A stretch of DNA of 38,429 nucleotides, from assembly GCA_027623325.1 (NCBI GenBank), contig JAQBXY010000030.1:1-38429 (forward strand). Direction: 5' to 3'. This stretch comes from Gemmatimonadota bacterium (GTDB taxonomy: Bacteria > Gemmatimonadota > Gemmatimonadetes > Longimicrobiales > Gaopeijiaceae). Made by a program: the position numbers and the translations under genes. Below the pieces are notes generated by a model. The model did not search any database, was not told where the DNA came from, and was given only the letters and a program-made list of their open reading frames with translations. Positions 36,196 through 38,429 of this stretch are shown one piece after another; positions within the stretch are counted from its first letter, which is position 1; the number at the start of each line of letters is the position of its first letter.

Positions 36196-36420
36196 CCCGG
36201 TGTTCGTGCCGAACTGTTGGGGGGCCGGTTCCCAAGGAACTCTGGGGGACGGAAGGAAGATGCGCTCCGAGACCCCCCATGCGACCACTAACCCTCTCTG
36301 GTCATCCACGGGCAGATCACGGAGCAGCATCCGCCACACACCCGCGAAGGCGGTTACCGTAGCACCGATGCCGATCGACAGCGTGACACGTCGCGAACAC
36401 CCGACCGGGCGCCGCCGAAA
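36193..36420 (-). pseudogene. N-terminal membrane-segment fragment of an ADOP-type ABC permease
   Basis: On the minus strand the frame from 36420 reads RRVTLSIGIGATVTAFAGVW, RMLLRDLPVDDQRGLVVAWG and then ERIFLPSP, before a TGA at 36195-36193. This matches the first membrane helix and following segment of ADOP/MacB-type permeases (compare LTLAIVVILALGIGANAVMF in the intact gene at 12358). Similarity fades after about 36265. The upstream part ends where transposase-remnant sequence begins on the other strand (36420/36421). Nothing of the remaining 800 residues is present nearby. Confidence 0.6.
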
Positions 36421-37125
36421 GCGCTACGCATCGAGGGTGAGGACCGAGCGGGTATCGAGCGACTCGTCCGCTACTGTGCCCGCCCGCCCTTCGCGCTCGA
36501 AGGGCTGCACGCTCTCGACCCCACACCCGCCCTTGCCTCGCCCGAGAGCCGCCTGATTTACCGTTTCCCCAAGCCTGACATCCACGGCCGCACCGAGCTG
36601 CTGCTCACGCCTCTCGAGCTCCTCGAGGCCCTCGCCAAGTTCGTCCCGCCCCCGCGAGTCCATCGTCATCGCTACCACGGCGTCCTGGCTCCGAATGCCA
36701 GGCTCAGGCCCCACGTGGTGGCCCTCGGCCGGGCCGAGCTCGTGTCCGAGGCGCCAGCAGCCGAAAGCGATGTCGCCTCACCCAGCCCGTCCCCCGAACC
36801 CGCTCCCGCTCCGGCCTCCGCCGCGAGGATCCGATGGGCCGTCCTGCTCGCTCGGATCTACGACGTGCTGCCGCTGCTCTGTCCCGCCTGTGGCGGCGAG
36901 ATGAGGATCCTCGCGTTCCTGACCGATCCGCCCGTCGTCTCCGCCATCCTCCTCCACCTCGATCTCCCCCACAAACCCCCGCCCCTCTCGCCCGCCCGCG
37001 GCCCACCTCAGAGCGATCTCCTCACCGGGCTCCTCGATCAGACACCGGCCTTCGACCCCGCCGAGCCCGACCCCGTCCCCGACTTCGAATTCGACCAATC
37101 CCTGCCCGACGACTTCGACCTCTGA
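36421..37125 (+). mobile_element. C-terminal remnant of an IS91-family transposase
   Basis: The frame is open from about 36292 to the TGA at 37125, but transposase-like sequence begins at 36421 with ALRIEGEDRAGIERLVRYCA, RPPFALEGL, ESRLIYRFPKPD, LLLTPLELLEALAKFVPPPR, HRHRYHGVLAPNA and then ARIRWAVLLARIYDVLPLLCPACGGEMRILAFL. This is the C-terminal half of IS91-type (Y2) transposases. The N-terminal zinc finger and HUH/Tyr catalytic region are missing and no start codon is suitable. A GTG at 36715 could yield only the last 136 residues. The tail is Pro/Asp-rich (PAEPDPVPDFEFDQSLPDDFDL). It is a dead element and could act only as a recombination target. Confidence 0.85.
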
Positions 37126-37334
37126 GGCGCCCCCTGTCCGGCCTGCTGGGGATTCTCCTCCAAGCGTCATCCCCGCCCATCCGCGCATCTCGGCGGCCAT
37201 TACCACACCCCGAGCTCTCGCGCCTCGCTCGTCGCACTCCCGCGCCCGCGTCTCCTCGTCTCCCCCGCTCTGCCTCCTAACCCCGTGCCCCGTCCCACCT
37301 CGCTTCCTGCCACGATAGGCCCTTTGAACTTCCT

Positions 37335-37359
37335 AGCCGTCTAGGGACTAGGGACGGCT
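37335..37359. terminator. hairpin downstream of the right-end S9 peptidase
   Basis: AGCCGTC (37335-37341) pairs with GACGGCT (37353-37359) around an 11-base loop, 7 bases past the stop of the minus-strand peptidase. No T-run follows on the minus strand. It could instead be part of the end of the IS91-like element. Confidence 0.4.
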
Positions 37360-37365
37360 CGCCGG

Positions 37366-38429
37366 CTAGTCTCCCAGCAAACACTCCCGAATCATCTGCT
37401 GCTGGGCGAGTCCGGCGTAGAAGGTGTTCCACGGGTGACGGAAGCCGTGCCCTTCATTCGCACCTTCCATGTAGGCGACATCGAGGCCATTGCCGCGAAC
37501 TCGCTCCACGAGTTGCCGCGACTCCCCGACGGGCACGCGGGGATCGTTGGCGCCCTGCAACACCATGAGCGGAGACGTGATGCGCTCGGCGTGGTTCAGC
37601 GGTGAGATCGACTCGAGGAAGGCCCGCATCTCCGGAATTCGCTCATCTCCGTACTCGGCCCGGCGCAAATCCCGACGATAGTCGGCTGTGTTCTCGAGGA
37701 AGGTCACGAAATTGCTGACCCCCACTGCGTCGAAGCCGCACCGTATACTCGGACCGTAGTGTACGAGCGAGGCGAGGACCATGTATCCGCCGTAGGACCC
37801 GCCCTGCACGGCAACCCGTTCCGCATCGAGGTCGGGCTGCTCCGCGATCCAGTCGAGAAGCGCTCCGATGTCGCGCACGGCGTCCTCGCGGAGGTATTGA
37901 TCATCCAGCCCCGCAAAGGTCCGGCCGTAGCCGGTCGAACCCCTCACGTTGGGCGTGATCAACGTGATGCCGTCCTTCCGTAGCGCACCGGGTGACACCC
38001 TCAGCCGGGCCTGAGCCTCGGGCCCTCCGTGGATGTCGATGAGCACGGGACGCGGTCCGTCTCCAACACCCGGGTACACGAAGGCTGGAATCCGACGCGG
38101 TTCGCCGTCGACCTCATCGAAGGTGGGGTATCGAACCGTGCGCGCCTCGAGAACCACACTCTCCGAGGGAGACGGACCGGCCCAAAGCGTGAGCTCGTCG
38201 CGGCCCAGATCGTAGACGAAACCACGAGCGACCCCGTCGCCATCGGCATGGTTGACCAGGAGTAGTGGCTCCGTCGGATGCAGTGTTGCTGCGAACTGGC
38301 CCGACGAAAACAGATCGAGAGGGTGCATGCCCTCGCCCAGCGCATCCGTCGTGTAATAACGCGTCGCCCCGTCCTCATTGACCTCCAGGAGGAGAAGCGC
38401 GCCGTCGCCCGACTGTTGGACCGAAGAGA
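37366..38429 (-). CDS. S9 family serine peptidase, N-terminus beyond the right edge
   Basis: The frame stays open from the TAG at 37368-37366 to the window edge. The ATG at 38328 is internal, because propeller-like sequence (GALLLLEVNEDGATRYYT) continues upstream of it. At least 354 residues are visible. They hold the end of the propeller and the alpha/beta hydrolase domain with VLIDIHGGPEAQ, TPNVRGSTGYG, nucleophile Ser in QGGSYGGYM, Asp in GANDPRVP and His in NEGHGFRHPWN. This is a complete prolyl-oligopeptidase-type triad. Unlike the enzyme at 23397-25469 it has the loop YRRDLRRAEYGDER. A signal peptide cannot be judged. Confidence 0.93.
   Translation of the reverse strand, partial: SSVQQSGDGALLLLEVNEDGATRYYTTDALGEGMHPLDLFSSGQFAATLHPTEPLLLVNHADGDGVARGFVYDLGRDELTLWAGPSPSESVVLEARTVRYPTFDEVDGEPRRIPAFVYPGVGDGPRPVLIDIHGGPEAQARLRVSPGALRKDGITLITPNVRGSTGYGRTFAGLDDQYLREDAVRDIGALLDWIAEQPDLDAERVAVQGGSYGGYMVLASLVHYGPSIRCGFDAVGVSNFVTFLENTADYRRDLRRAEYGDERIPEMRAFLESISPLNHAERITSPLMVLQGANDPRVPVGESRQLVERVRGNGLDVAYMEGANEGHGFRHPWNTFYAGLAQQQMIRECLLGD

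Noticed and set aside
36317-36526. 69-codon minus-strand frame near the transposase remnant
   Set aside because: The neighbouring frame carries clear permease similarity and this one does not.
1-38429. CRISPR array, prophage or defence island
   Set aside because: No regularly spaced direct repeats, cas, integrase, phage structural or toxin-antitoxin genes were seen. The only mobile trace is the IS91 remnant.

Overview
This is a GC-rich, densely coded bacterial window with about 26 genes plus several gene remnants. The gene families point to the Gemmatimonadota or a close relative. They include a PadR regulator joined to an ADOP-type ABC permease, a Ser/Thr kinase fused to a TolB-like propeller, several secreted S9 peptidases and amidohydrolases, a DUF5916 outer-membrane-type protein, and DUF1080 proteins beside a Gfo/Idh/MocA oxidoreductase. 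The lineage is an inference from gene content, because there is no rRNA or tRNA in the window. A large share of the products carry Sec, lipoprotein or Tat signals, so much of the DNA encodes cell-envelope and periplasmic chemistry.

Layout. 1-5449: a truncated secreted-protein start at the left edge, a small lipoprotein, then a minus-strand pair consisting of a TolB-propeller/amidohydrolase fusion and a class-C beta-lactamase-like serine hydrolase. 5692-11928: a tightly coupled plus-strand operon of a Tat-exported Gfo/Idh/MocA oxidoreductase, two exported DUF1080 (3-keto-disaccharide hydrolase family) proteins, a [2Fe-2S] subunit and a Tat-exported molybdopterin subunit of an IorAB-type hydroxylase, followed by a YczE-like membrane protein. 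I read this operon as an extracytoplasmic oxidative sugar or glycoside breakdown module. 12015-15078: padR plus ADOP permease. 15165-17571: an unusual zinc-motif SDR-like protein followed by a decayed stretch with a truncated beta-rich ORF and the C-terminal fragment of an ABC permease. 17770-21140: pterin carbinolamine dehydratase, translationally coupled to a secreted PQQ dehydrogenase that carries seven C-terminal FG-GAP/VCBS repeats.

21175-23341 is a compact minus-strand operon: two YbjQ/UPF0145 proteins, a TfoX-N protein and a metallo-beta-lactamase-fold lipoprotein. 23397-28821 (minus) holds an S9 peptidase, a DUF5916 gene interrupted by a single in-frame amber codon, and a secreted protein of unknown function. 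29013-36158 (plus) holds an internally deleted small gene, an acyl-CoA dehydrogenase, a Tat-signal class V aminotransferase-fold protein, the kinase and a secreted MetX-like alpha/beta hydrolase. 36193-37125 is a junction of two remnants, an ADOP permease N-terminus and the C-terminus of an IS91-family transposase. The window ends in an S9 peptidase that runs off the right edge.

The most interesting unit is the Gfo/Idh-DUF1080-DUF1080-IorAB operon. Next come the PQQ enzyme with its C-terminal seven-repeat propeller, the SDR that lacks the catalytic Tyr, and the YbjQ-YbjQ-TfoX-MBL cluster. No CRISPR array, intact insertion sequence, prophage, tRNA or rRNA was seen.
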